From Gigaspora rosea (lineage: Eukaryota; Glomeromycota; Glomeromycetes; Diversisporales; Gigasporaceae): a DNA stretch of 64,000 bases. Shown one piece after another: positions 11,842-22,589 of the stretch; position 1 is the stretch's first letter, and each line of letters starts with the position of its first letter. The notes under the pieces were generated by a model. It had not been told where the DNA came from. It made no database searches and worked only from the letters and a program-made list of their open reading frames with translations. The translations under genes and the position numbers were made by a program. The stretch is taken from positions 146,724 to 210,723 of the forward strand of contig QKWP01000830.1 in the NCBI GenBank assembly GCA_003550325.1, read 5' to 3'.

Positions 11842-12706
11842 TAATTGTCTCTCTCTAATCCAAACCTCTATATACTAAACTCTTGATAATCTAAACTAAA
11901 AACTTTTAGAACAAAATATTATATATACATTTCCTCTAGATATATCGAATTAATATAATAAATTGTCTATTCCAAATCTGAATTCAAATTAATCAGTATA
12001 TGATTCTTTATTTAAATAAATTTATATAATTAATTAAACTAGTCTTCTGACCTGGGTCAGATATTTAACCCAGATAAGTTAGATATTAATCTGAGCTATA
12101 ATCTGGGTCATATAATAGTAACCTGATAGATTAGATATTTAATTTAGGTCATGACTGGATCAGATAATAGTGGTCTAATAGGTAATAAATGCAAAAATTA
12201 AAAAAAAAAAGTATAAACCAGTTTTTTTTTAAAGTTTTTTTTATATATTTTTACACAATATATAAGGTGAGTCAGTAAAAGAGTCAAATTTTTTCTAAGT
12301 AAAAGTTTTCTTGACTTTAAGCTTAAATATCTTAGCAACTATCTTAATAAATTTGATAATTTTTTTTTATTTCAATTCTATATAATTTCAAGATTAAAAT
12401 AAAAAACTTTTTAGCAAATTTGATTAAATAGTTGTTAAAATATTTTAATTTAAAAATTTAAAAAAATTTACTAAAAATGATTTGTCCCTTTTCTACTAAC
12501 TCACCCCTATATATTATACTATATGGCTAATTATATATCAAAAAAGCTTATTAAATTTTTTTTTATTAGTTACTCTTTATATACTAAATTTCTATTAGTA
12601 TTTAGTTTAGAAAGAGAAATTTTATATTCTAGACTTTTTCTATATTTCTATATCAAACATAATCTTTTAAGAAAGTCTGTTTGGATTAGAAAGAGGCAAC
12701 TGTATA
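11842..12706. mobile_element. Pogo-like non-autonomous element, copy a (865 bp)
   Basis: The left end TTGTCTCTCTCTAATCCAAA and the right end TTTGGATTAGAAAGAGGCAA, then CTGTATA, form inverted repeats. ACAGT-type ends next to TA fit the pogo/Tc1-mariner group. The interior holds imperfect GACCCAGGTCAGATA...TTAGATATTTAA repeats (about 12,050-12,190) also seen in copy b at 26,168. No transposase is visible. It is nested in the LTR element interior. Confidence 0.65.
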
Positions 12707-13077
12707 TAGCTAGAAGACAATTCCAAGGATCATTGGTATGAAATATGAATATAGGTGTTAAAAACAATAAAAGTAATGATATTATATTAGTAGTAAAATG
12801 GATAATAATAAAAAGAATAAAGAAAGCAGTAATTTATCTAAATTAGATGAAGAAGTATTCTAAAATATAAAATAGGCTAAAAATTGTGAAGTAGTAATAT
12901 CCAAAGTTGGTGATATAAAAGAATGCATAGATTTTGTCAAGGCTATTTATACTAAAATAGTTAAATACCTATTTAGCCCCAGAAGAAGTATTTATCTAAA
13001 AATTCTATTTTGACTCTAAAGATATATCATATGAATAGGTAAAATAATAATAATAATAAATCATGTTTATATATGGG

Positions 13078-13395
13078 ATGTATAAAATAAGTAGAAGTGA
13101 TTGTTAGCCCTGCTGATTTGAGCTTCTGTCAAATTTTAGATAATGAGATTGCTATATTCAAACTAGAGATTTGCTATTTTTGCTATATTAGTCATTTTTG
13201 CTATATATAAAAGATCAGAAAGAACTGGTATAAATAATGTATAAAATAAGTAGAAGTGATTGTTAGCCCTGCTGATTTGAGCTTCTGTCAAATTTTAGAT
13301 AATGAGATTGCTATATTCAAACTAGAGATTTGCTATTTTTGCTATATTAGTCATTTTTGCTATATATAAAAGATCAGAAAGAACTGGTATAAATA
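13078..13395 (+). repeat. Exact 159-bp tandem duplication across the 3' LTR start
   Basis: The segment starting ATGTATAAAATAAGTAGAAG at 13,078 repeats without visible change from 13,237. It covers about 24 bp of internal sequence plus the first ~135 bp of the 3' LTR. Since the two LTRs are strongly diverged but the two units look identical, the duplication is recent (replication slippage or unequal exchange) or an assembly artefact. Confidence 0.85.
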
Positions 13396-13755
13396 ATAAA
13401 TATAGAAGAACTGGTATAAATAATAAAGCCAAAGTTTTGGCAAAAATGCTATATCTTGTTATTAATAGATATTTTATTATAAATATAGGCAATATTTATT
13501 CTACTTTGTAGGCATGTTTGCTATGATTATTTATTACTATAAATAAAGAATGCTCTAATCGATTCTATAAATTACATCATACTATACTCTCTTTTGAATT
13601 GCTAAATTACACTATAAACTTAAACTCTCTCACTTGTAAAATACTAAAAACTATAACAAACCATAGCATAGCCACATGTTTCTGTACTAACATGACTCTC
13701 TGTTAATAGTTGCTCTAGTAGCCTTTATTTCTGAGAGGTATTTTGAAGCTTAATA
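13102..13755 (+). repeat. 3' LTR of the old LTR element, with internal duplication
   Basis: Starts TGTTAGCCCTGCTGATT and ends CTTAATA (terminal CA mutated). Without the 159-bp duplication it is about 495 bp, close to the 5' LTR. Most differences in the first 130 bp are C/T or G/A transitions. Flanking 5-mers do not match, so the target duplication is lost; both flanks are GACTCAGACT-type repeats. Confidence 0.65.
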
Positions 13756-14535
13756 CCAGACTCAGACTCAGACCAGACTTGGACTCATACAATTAAATTT
13801 GTGTCTGCTGAACAAATAAAAAAAAAGTAAAAATTCAAAAAAAAATAGGTTAAAAAAAAAAAAAAACAAATTAAAAAAATTGATTTAAAAAAACAACTTA
13901 AAAAAAAAACCTGTCAAGTTCTTAAATTACTTGATTAGCTCATATTAATTTGACCAATTATATTAAAGATATACATATAATAAAACTAATAATTTTCTTT
14001 TATTACAGTTTATTGATTTTGGTAGGATTAGTTTGGTAGGTTATACTATATATTTAAACATATATGTCATAATAGCAATTAAAATTTTAGTATAGTCAAA
14101 TAAAAGTATTGATGCAGCATTTGTATTGCATTAATGCATTGTAATTTTACTGGGCCTACCAAAAAATTAATTGCAATTTACAATATAAATCTAACTAAAT
14201 TCTAATCAATAGTGAAATAATTATAATGAATTGCAATTAAATTCTATAATACTACAATTAATTATTCAACAGGCCTAAATTATTAATCTAAGAATTTATT
14301 AAAGGTATTATTCTCAAGCAACTTACTCAATGAATTGGAAGCAAATTTTTAATCACCTTTTTCTTCAAAAATTTATTATTAATAAAGTTTGCTCAAGCAT
14401 TACTTTACTTTTTTACATATCAGATATAATAAATAGTATGCACAAGCATTTAATTCTATAAATATTATTATTATTTGTAATGCTTGAGTATCACAATTAG
14501 TTTAAATACTTGAAACAGTCTAAATAAAGTGACTA

Positions 14536-14710
14536 CAGTTAGACCTTCATAAATGCAACCTCTATAAATACAATACCTCTATAAATACACAGTCTTGTTG
14601 TGTCCTTACTACATATGCACTTATAAATTTTTACTCTTCTAAATACAATATCTCTCTAAATGCACAATTTTTTGCTGTCTCTATACAATGTACTTACAGA
14701 AGGTTGACTG
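14536..14710. mobile_element. MITE-B copy 1 (mariner/pogo-like)
   Basis: CAGTTAGACCTTCATAAATG at the left and CAGAAGGTTGACTG at the right match the ends of the better copy at 51,730-52,071. Both share the internal AACCTCTATAAATACAATAC block. A TA precedes the left end; the right TA is mutated. Confidence 0.65.
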
Positions 14711-14719
14711 CTCTTTTCC

Positions 14720-16460
14720 AGACCAGACTTTGTAATAATAAATTAAATATTTGCCAAATTGCATATAATTCATTATAAATTATTTTTAATATAGATATTC
14801 GATATTTTGGAAACAACAGAAATTATAAATCAAAAGCAGTTGTTTCTAGCTTTTTCGCCTTTTATTTAATAGAGTTAAAATTTTTTTAGCAAGTTGTTGA
14901 TTATTATAATAATTATTTCAAAATTGGACCAAATATACAAAGCTATGCATACATCAATTAATTTTGCATTATTATAATGTAAAATATTTAATATTTACAA
15001 TATAGGTACAAAATATCTGCAATTGTTATCAAGTTTGTTCAAATAAACTTGGTTCAATAATTTCAAAAATATCTTGACTTTTAGTTAGATTTTCTGCTGT
15101 TTGCCACTGAGTTTGGACTAGTAGTAGTTAGTAGTTTATTGCAAAAATCTAAAATTTTGTAAAAGGAATTGAAAAAATTTAAAAGTATTTCAAATTCTAA
15201 TTAATATATTTTGATACCTTTAATATTGTTGACTTCATAAAAAACTGATTGCTACTAAATAATAACTGCTCTATCAAGTTTTTTCTAGTACTGCTATCCT
15301 ATAATATTTATTGTAAGTTAATTTTTGTTGATCATATATCTTTGCAATAAAATATTTGGTACTTATACTCTTAAAATATATAGCTAATTGAATTGCTCAG
15401 TTTATAGTTGTTTTTAATTTAGTAGATTCTTTAAAAACTTTGCTAATGTATAAATTTATCTAATAAGCAAATCAAGGTAAAAATACTATACTTCTTTCAG
15501 AAAGCCTTAACCTTCATCTAATATTAAATCTAAAATAAAAAAAAATTAGATTTTGCTTGGCAGCATTTATATTTTGAAAAACATGCACAATAGCAGATTA
15601 AATAACTTTGCTTAGCTTGCAAACATCTATTATCAAACTATCCTTGCTGCTGCATACAGTGCAGAACTATTTGTAACAACTGCTGAGACCTTTATTCTAT
15701 ATTTTTAACTTATTCATCATTGCTTTGGTTTTTTCAATTGCTTAAATATATGATTCTCTTTTTAGATTAATATTGATTGCTTTCCATATATATAGTTTGC
15801 TTTCTGAAGTAGTATTATTATACCTAATAATTGCTCATTCTTCATACTTATCTATTTGTCAAATAATAATGTAATGCCAATTTTATCTTTACAGAGTTTA
15901 TTGAATATTGTTTTATTTTGTTTAGAAATAGCTATATTTAAAATTGTTTATCAAGATCTATAGTCTGGAAGTTTGATTTGGGGATTTAAAAATTGAAGTA
16001 ATTCTTTTGCTTCAGAGTTGTTAACCCAGTTAAGAGCCTATCTACAAGATACTATTAACTTTAGCAAAAGAATTTCAAAGATTACTCTATTTTGTTTTGA
16101 TAATAGTCAAACTGCATAATCATCAAGTGGCCTATAAGAAGAAGAGCATATAGCTTTATGCAAAGATTTTAAAGAATTGTTATATAACAAACTAGATGAA
16201 GCTACAAAAAAATTTTACATGTTACTTTTATACTATAGTATGAAATAAATAAAAAATATTATAAAATTTTATTTATTAAGTTATTATTAGAAAGTACAAA
16301 AATTTCTGCTCTTTTTTCTGCTATTGTTTTTTAACAAAATGTATACAATTTTTTAGATGATGAACTATTTTATCTATCTTGTTAGAAAAACTTTATTTTT
16401 TGCCATCTTTTTTGCCCAATCTTCAATACATGCTTTACAATATACCTTATTATTACTTTT
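14720..16460. other. AT-rich intergenic stretch, nothing recognised
   Basis: No coding region, TIR pair or array was seen. It contains only short low-complexity runs. Confidence 0.4.
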
Positions 16461-16466
16461 ACTATA

Positions 16467-16668
16467 CAGTCGCCTCTCTCTAATCCGAACCTCTCTAAAC
16501 CAAATACTATTAAACTCTCTCTAAACTGAACAAATCTTCTAGAACATTTGTAAATTTTATTATAAAGTTTGGATAAGCCATATATAACTTTTGAAAACTG
16601 AACTTTTTCAAATTTTTACATAGTAAAAAAAAGCAGTCCCAGCAGTTCAGATTAAAAAGAGTTAATTG
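16467..16668. mobile_element. Pogo-like MITE, copy c (202 bp, TA TSD)
   Basis: The left end CAGTCGCCTCTCTCTAATCC and the right end (reverse complement CAATTAACTCTTTTTAATCT) belong to the same TIR family as copies a and b. TA dinucleotides flank both ends (16,465-16,466 and 16,669-16,670). It is an internally deleted copy. Confidence 0.65.
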
Positions 16669-16789
16669 TATTTTCCTTAGTTTTAATAATATGTTGGGTT
16701 AACAATATTAATAACAGTATAGTTGAAATATGATGTGATGTGTTGGCTCTTTAGGTAGAAATAATAAAATTTTGCATTATATATAAAAT

Positions 16790-17420
16790 ATAAGAAAGAA
16801 GCAATATCTTCTTCAAACTTTAAACATTTTATAAATTCTGGTTTTTAAAATTATTCTATTAAAGCTATTCATATCTGCAAATTTTTTGACAATAAATAAT
16901 GCCTTATTCTCATTTTTTCAATACTATTTCCATATTCATAACAATAGCAAACCAAAATATTCTATTGGAACATTCACATTAACTCTTAATATGTATACTT
17001 CTCTTTAAGCTTAAATATCTTCTAAATTTAGGTATTATAACAATAACAAACTTGATATATTTTATTAAAGTCATTTATATCTATAGTTTTTTTTACAATA
17101 AATGAATATTTTATTCACATTCTTTTTAACATCAATTCCATAGTTGTAATAATAATAATAGCAAAATATTCTATTCAGATTTTTATGTCTAACTTTTTTA
17201 ATATTGCATATTACTCTTCAACTTTAAATATTTAATAAATTTAGATATTCTAACAATAACTAGATATGTTCATGTCTACAGATTTTTTTTATATTCAATA
17301 AATGTTTTATCTTTATCTTTTCAATACTAAACATATTTATAATAATAACCATGCCAAATATTTTATCTGAATTATTCATACCTAGCTTTTTTAATATGCA
17401 TATTCTTTTTTATAAGCTTA
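16790..17420 (+). repeat. Degenerate ~190-bp tandem repeat, about three copies
   Basis: The recurring order is an ACTTTAAATATTTTATAAATTT-like block, TATTATAACAATAAC, TCATATCTACAGATTTTTT, ACAATAAATGTTTTATTC, TTTTCAATACTA, TAATAATAGCAAA and ATATTCTAT...TTCA. Blocks occur near 16,810, 17,010 and 17,220. The copies are heavily mutated. Confidence 0.6.
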
Positions 17421-17549
17421 GAGAAGTGACAGTAATCACCAGATTTTTTTACTTAGTAGCCTACCCCTCCCCCCTACTTGACTCTAAAAATTAGCCAATC
17501 AAATTATATAAAAATTTATATATATAAAAATTTATATATATATATAAAT

Positions 17550-17885
17550 TTATATAATATAATCTTTAAATATTAATAACTTTTTATCTACTAATCGAAT
17601 TTAGATGATTTAACTACCAAAATGATCCTCTCAATAAGACAATTCTAATGAATCCAAAATCATCCGAATATGATCACGGGATCCAGAGATCGTTAGAGGT
17701 TTGTGTTATATTTACTATATAGTAAATATAACACAAACCTCTAACGATCTCTGTATCACGTGATCAGATTCGGATGATTTTGGATTTATTAGAATCGTCT
17801 TATCGAGTGGATCATTTTGGTAGTTAAATCATCTAAATCAGATCAGTAGATCAAAAGTTATCAATGGTTAATGATTATATTATTA
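17550..17885. mobile_element. Long palindrome P1 (foldback-like)
   Basis: An almost perfect inverted repeat centred at 17,718/17,719 with about 160-bp arms; the centre reads TTTACTATATAGTAAA with no loop. Arm landmarks include CCTCTAACGATCT, ATCATCCGAAT and TCTACTAATC/GATCAGTAGA. P3 at 18,115-18,411 is a second copy of the same palindrome. Its self-complementary transcript would fold into a hairpin RNA. Confidence 0.8.
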
Positions 17886-18114
17886 TTAGATATTATAGTA
17901 TATATTTTTAAACTACACCCTAATGGCATGTAAAATAATTTTTTCAGCCAATTAAAATGAAATGTAGTAACCTGACACCCTCCTCTCTAATGGGAGGGAG
18001 GTGTCAGGCTACTACATTTCATTTTAATTGGATGAAAAATTATGTTACACGCCATTAGGGGTGTAGTTTAAAAAAATATATACTGTAATATAATATCATA
18101 TCTAAAAATAATAT
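17886..18114. mobile_element. Long palindrome P2 between P1 and P3
   Basis: A different inverted repeat with about 105-bp arms: AAACTACACCCTAATGGCAT on the left, ACGCCATTAGGGGTGTAGTT on the right, and CCTGACACCCTCC facing GGAGGTGTCAGG around a short loop near 17,989. It fills the space between the two P1-type palindromes exactly. Confidence 0.75.
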
Positions 18115-18411
18115 AATCTTGAACATTAATAACTTTTGATCTACTGATCCGATTTAGATAACTACCAAAATGATCCTCTCGATGAGACAATTCTAATGAA
18201 TCCAAATTAATCACGTGATCCAAAGATCGTTAGAGGTTTGTGTTATATTTACTATATAGTAAATATAACACAAACCTCTAACGATCTCTGGATCCCATGA
18301 TCAGATTCGGTTGATTTTGGATTCATTAGAATCGTCTCATCGAGAGGATCATTTTAGTAGTTAAATCATCTAAATTGGATCAGTAGATCAAAAGTTATTA
18401 ATATTTAAAGT
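18115..18411. mobile_element. Long palindrome P3, second copy of P1
   Basis: Same arms and centre as P1 (centre 18,255/18,256). It differs by substitutions and a short deletion in the left arm around ATCACGTGATCC. Both copies end in AAAGTTATTAATATTTAAAG-type sequence. Confidence 0.8.
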
Positions 18412-18929
18412 CTATGTCAGCCAATCAAACGAATTATTTCCTATGAGAAAAATTGATCCTTGATTTGACCGATCAGAGTTTTTGTCAACCGGTTTATCAA
18501 AACAAATCCAAGTCTAATTAAAACAAAACTCGCGTTTAAGTTAGGTTAGCGGTGTTCAAAAAATTTTGCATTTCATGTAGCCTGAGCTTTCTGACCCAAT
18601 AATTTGCTCGAAATCACCAAAATTAACAAATTTTACCAATAAAACTGCTAACCAACGTATTAAATAAAATTGCTCAGATTGTAATTTTGCTACAATATTT
18701 GTTGGCAGTATTAAGCTAGTATTAATGCTTTGCAGATTCGATCTAAGGTCTGAAACTGAATCGTCAGATTGGCTCGGTGTAACACAAAATTCAAAATTTT
18801 TTGGAATATAAAAATTTATTTGAACAAATTTGGACATATAAATTTATATGCCTATGTCCATGTCCAAATGAAATTTTTATTGGACATAGTCAAAATGCAA
18901 ACACTGAATATCCTAACTTACCACATTTA

Positions 18930-19790
18930 AGTACGAATTTTACAGAAGGGTTCCAAAAATTCTAGGTTCGATGCGTCGGATCTAGGTTGGCGTTTAGTCC
19001 AAGTTGTTAGCAGGTTCTATAGCAAAATTATCAGCTGGGCATTTTTACTTAATGAATGAATGTGATTTATTAGTAAATTTTTTATAATCTTAGGGCAAAA
19101 TTGATCATTCTGATCCAGCTGACCATGATTCCGATACACTCCGAAATATCTGACTGGAATTTTGGGAACCCCCTGTATGAGTTGTTTATGTATAGCTTTT
19201 CCATTACTGGTTTTGTGCGATGCGTCGTGCAACTACATACCTAATTTGGGGCATTTAAAGGAATTTTACTGGAGGGTCCCAAAATTACGGGTAGGATGCG
19301 TCAGATCTAGGTCAGCGTTTTCCCAAGTTGTTAGCAGGTTCTATAACAAAATTATAGCAGTGCATTTTTTACTTAATGAATGGATATGATTTCATTAGTA
19401 AATTTTTTTATAGGTGCAATCATTTTACCAACAATCACTTTATAGTCACACCATTTCACCGACAAATTATTCACCGACAAGTTCATTTTACCAACAGTTT
19501 ATTTCACTGACAAAGTAATTCTGGTCGTTGTCGTTAGGGTCAGAGTAGAATTAGGGTTAAAGTTAGTGTGCTTTATAGATAAAAACTTGTCGGGGAAATG
19601 AGCTTCGGTGCAATGAACTGTCAGTAAAATGAACTTGTCGGTGAATAATTTGTCGGTGAAATGGGTGAGTAATGGGTGTCTATGAAATCTTGGGGCAAAA
19701 TTGATCAATTCCGATCCAGCCGACCATGATTCCGATGTATTCCGACCCGGAATTTTGGGGACCCTCCTGTATGAGTTGTGTAACTAAAGC
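18930..19790 (+). repeat. Tandem ~250-bp repeat, second unit carries an insertion
   Basis: Unit 1 (about 18,930-19,180) and unit 2 (about 19,245-19,790) share TTCCAAAAATTCTAGGTTCG/TCCCAAAATTACGGGTAGGA, AAGTTGTTAGCAGGTTCTAT, CATTTTTTACTTAATGAATG, GGGGCAAAATTGATC, GACCATGATTCCGAT and CCTGTATGAGTTG. Unit 2 is interrupted by a ~277-bp palindromic insertion. Short frames on both strands here are repeat-derived. Confidence 0.75.
19411..19687. mobile_element. Palindromic MITE inserted in repeat unit 2
   Basis: Unit 1 reads TTTTTTATAATCTTAGGGC; unit 2 is split after TTTTTTATA and resumes ATCTTGGGGC. The insert holds inverted arms CACCGACAAATTATTCACCG (19,458) and CGGTGAATAATTTGTCGGTG (19,639), about 43 bp in total, around a ~130-bp core with GTTAGGGTCAGAGTAGAATT. 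A TSD is not clear. Confidence 0.65.
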
Positions 19791-19970
19791 CATGTACCCA
19801 CGTGACATATTTGTGTAAATCAACCAACCCGGAGTCGTGAAATTTTATTTACACGAATCAGCCCGAAAAGACAAAAAAACAAAAAAAACTCAAGAACATA
19901 AAAACGGAAGTCCAAACCTGTCTTGGGCCATTAATAAAGAATGCTGGGAAGGCTATATTACTTATATGTT

Positions 19971-20030
19971 TGTCCTAACCCTAACTCCAACCCTAATGCT
20001 AAACAGACTCTAACCCTAATTTTAACTAAA
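19971..20030. repeat. Degenerate CCCTAA-type (telomere-like) run
   Basis: CCTAACCCTAACTCCAACCC is followed by more TAACCCTAAT variants. The motif is the common eukaryotic telomere unit, but the run is short and mutated, so it is interstitial, not a chromosome end. Confidence 0.5.
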
Positions 20031-20358
20031 ATTTCGCTTTAGCCATCCCCTAATTTGGAGAAATAAATCGGATGAAGTTTTGATGATCGACGGATGATCG
20101 ACGAAATCGACTAACCCAGAACGATGCAAACAAGCAAAGAGAGAAAATGTGCAAATTACAAGAAACTGTAGTCTAAACCTACTTCGTTGCATTATAAAAA
20201 ACGTGTGGGTAATTTTACATTAGAAAGAATAACACTAACCCTAATATTTAAATAAACAAAATTCACTCCGTTTTAACTGACCGATTCAACACAGGATAAA
20301 CGTGGATATCCCTGTATTGCTTTGAATAATTTGGCCATCTTCTTCCATGCCGAAGGTA

Positions 20359-20565
20359 AGGCCAGACCAATTTAATTTGGTGGTTTACATTACATCCTTC
20401 TCGCAAAAGGGGAGCTCGAGGGATTTTATTGTAATAATTTTTTCCGAAATGATATGCAATATTATAAAAGTTTTCCGAAATTTTCAGCATATATAGTGAG
20501 GGAAAAATGGGGGAAGGCAGAAGAGAGGGGGTAATGTAAACCACCGAATTAAATTGGTCTGGCCT
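20359..20565. mobile_element. MITE with ~38-bp inverted ends
   Basis: AGGCCAGACCAATTTAATTT (left) is inverted as AAATTGGTCTGGCCT (right), extended inward by GGTGGTTTACATTAC and GTAATGTAAACCACC. The core is 130 bp, non-coding and purine-rich towards the right. No clear TSD was seen; a 93-codon reverse frame across it is a chance frame. Confidence 0.7.
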
Positions 20566-20599
20566 AACTATCTCTTACTTTCTACAACTATGTTAACTT

Positions 20600-21433
20600 C
20601 GAACATTTCACTAATATATAAAATCCAATTTCTGCCGCCAAAATCTCGTCTAAAAATGTAGCAGTGTTGTACATGGATAGTAGTGACAAAGTTGTGACAA
20701 GATTAGGATAAACTGAAGTTTTAAAAATGTCAAGAGCCCATAATTTTATTAAGACAACCTCCTTTAAGTTCTTAAATAAAATTTAATTTTGCATATTATT
20801 TTTCATAAAATTTTCTTATATTGTTTATTATTTTTTAATATAACTTTATTAATTAAAAAATTGGAATATTGATGGTACGTTCTGGGACAGGAAGGGTGGA
20901 ACTAGACAAAAGTCCAAGGAAGTCAAGTGTACAACGCACCTTTACATTACATATGTACCTGCAAGATATAAGTTTGTATGTAACACACAGAAATTACAAA
21001 GTTTTGGGGATAATCATTTAATTATCGCTAACAATTTATAACCGATTTTTTACCGCAATCTTTATTGTTAGACGGTTTGTCAATAATAGTTGTCGCATCC
21101 TTTTATTACTTTATTTATCATCTGATGTGATAAATTATATAATAAAATAATGTAACAGTACCAATATACAAACCGTTTAACAGCGTAACCATGATCGATA
21201 CACAAACATATGACATCATTGAATGTTAGCATTGGCGGTAAAGGTTATAAACCGCTCTCACACCGCCGTTGCTAAATTTATTTAATGTATAACAATATTG
21301 ATGGCTAAAATCGAATTCAAGAAAATTAGTCATATACGGTTGTTTTTTGCGAAAAAAAACCGTTCATTTTTATATTGTTGCTCCGCTATTAGAACTATTT
21401 CTGTTTTTTTTTTGTAAATTATATAAAATTATA
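20600..21433. other. Upstream region of the Zn2Cys6 gene
   Basis: AT-rich, without a recognised element. No convincing core promoter motif can be picked at this base composition. In-frame codons upstream of the first ATG begin with TTG at 21,347 and encode a hydrophobic run; I treat them as 5' UTR. Confidence 0.4.
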
Positions 21434-22581
21434 ATGTCATCTGAGGACGCTCAGCCAAGAGGAAAAAAAAGAACCTGTGAAGACATTGAGTCAGGAAAAG
21501 AAAAAAGAACTCGTGCTAGCGTAATATGTGAAGAATGTAAACCTTTAAAAAGAAAGTGTGAAGGTTGGGATACAAGTGTGGATCCTCCTGTAAGGTGTAT
21601 AAATTGTAGAAAAAGAAACAGTGCTTGTAATCTTCCACCTCATTGTAAATTATGTAAGAAGAAACTTGATATATGTCCGAATCAGGAATGCAAAGAGGAA
21701 GACAATGACACAATGAATGTACTTTATAATGACAATGCCATTTGCAAACAAATAAGGCCATTATTGGAAGAAGTTAAAGAAAAGCTGGAAGAAGATGTTA
21801 AAATTTTGAAAGACAAATACAAAGAAGAAGTTAAAAGGTTGAATGAAGTTGTTAAAATGTCGGAAGACAAACGCAAAGAAGATGTTAAAAGGTTGAATGA
21901 AGTTGTTAAAATGTTGGAAGACAAACACAAAGAAGATGTTAAAAGGTTGAATAAAATGTTGGAAGACAACAAAGAAGAAGTTAAAAAGTTGAAAGAAGAA
22001 CTTGAAGAATGCAATAAAAAAATTGTATTATCAGAAGAAATCCGAAATAAATCAGCTATCCAACAGCTTGATATTTCAGAAAATGGTATGTAAATTACAA
22101 AAAGCTTAGTTTAAAATGTTCGGTTGTTGCTCTGAAATTTACGTCGCTTTGTTTCGATTATTCTTTTTATAGATCAAAATTCATATTATCATTTCTATTC
22201 AGGTAAATACTGCATGATTCATTAGCTATTTATAGTGCATGTCATGTCATCATTTGAAACTAAGCAACTTTTTACCTGTCGACTTAATCAATAGAACGAA
22301 ATTTAATTAGCCTTCAACCTTATGAAGAATCAGCATCAAACGAGTCTAATTACATTGATCCTCAGTCTAGTTTCAATGACCCTCAACATTCGATTGAATC
22401 AATTGAATCCACATCAAATTTAATTAGCCTTAAACCTTATGAGTCAGCATCAAACGAGTCTAATTACATTGATCCTCAGTCTAGTTCCAATGACCCTCAA
22501 CATTATGAGTCAATAAAGCAAACATCACACGAGTTTAATTTCACTGACCCTAATCATTATAGATTTGGGAATATGTTTTAA
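21434..22581 (+). CDS. Zn2Cys6 domain / coiled-coil protein, three exons
   Basis: Exons 21,434-22,085, 22,173-22,202 and 22,295-22,581 join in frame to 322 residues. Introns begin GTATGT and GTAAAT and end in AG; exon 2 is only 30 bp. Residues ~32-66 hold CEEC, six residues, C, twelve residues, CINC, six residues, C: the exact Zn2Cys6 (Gal4-type) spacing, preceded by basic KKRTCEDIESGKEKRTR. A second Cys group (CKLCKKKLDICPNQEC) follows. Residues ~105-200 are a Glu/Lys-rich coiled coil built from three 18-residue repeats (54-bp DNA units, EDVKRLNEVVKMLEDKHK type). Exon 3 encodes a Ser/Asn-rich tail with two copies of a 39-residue unit (NLISLQPYEESASNESNYID type). The likely role is a nuclear DNA-binding regulator that dimerises through the coiled coil; targets are unknown. 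It has no middle homology region typical of larger fungal regulators. It is the only apparently intact gene here. Confidence 0.8.
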
Positions 22582-22589
22582 TTAGATAA

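Larger units (their letters stand above)
8739..13101 (+). mobile_element. Internal region of the LTR element, no recognisable pol
   Basis: About 4.4 kb between the two LTRs, of which about 1.4 kb is nested insertions (MITE-1, MITE-T, a pogo-like element). The rest is Lys/Asn-rich in translation, with many stops. The longest frame, 74 codons at 9,681-9,905, has no domain I recognise. I find no protease, reverse transcriptase, RNase H or integrase motif. It is either so decayed that the genes are unreadable or a large non-autonomous LTR element. The TGTTAG start resembles Ty1/copia LTRs, but that assignment is tentative. Confidence 0.5.

Noticed and set aside
8739-13101. Copia-type pol genes
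   Set aside because: No RT, integrase or protease motif could be read in any frame; only the LTR form suggests copia.
18556-18837. 93-codon reverse-strand frame
   Set aside because: No domain, no conserved neighbour, and chance frames of this length are common here.
19971-20030. Possible chromosome end
   Set aside because: The CCCTAA-like run is short, mutated and internal.
21347-21433. Hydrophobic N-terminal extension (signal anchor) of the Zn2Cys6 protein
   Set aside because: The extension starts with TTG, not ATG; the first ATG is at 21,434 and gives a typical nuclear regulator start.
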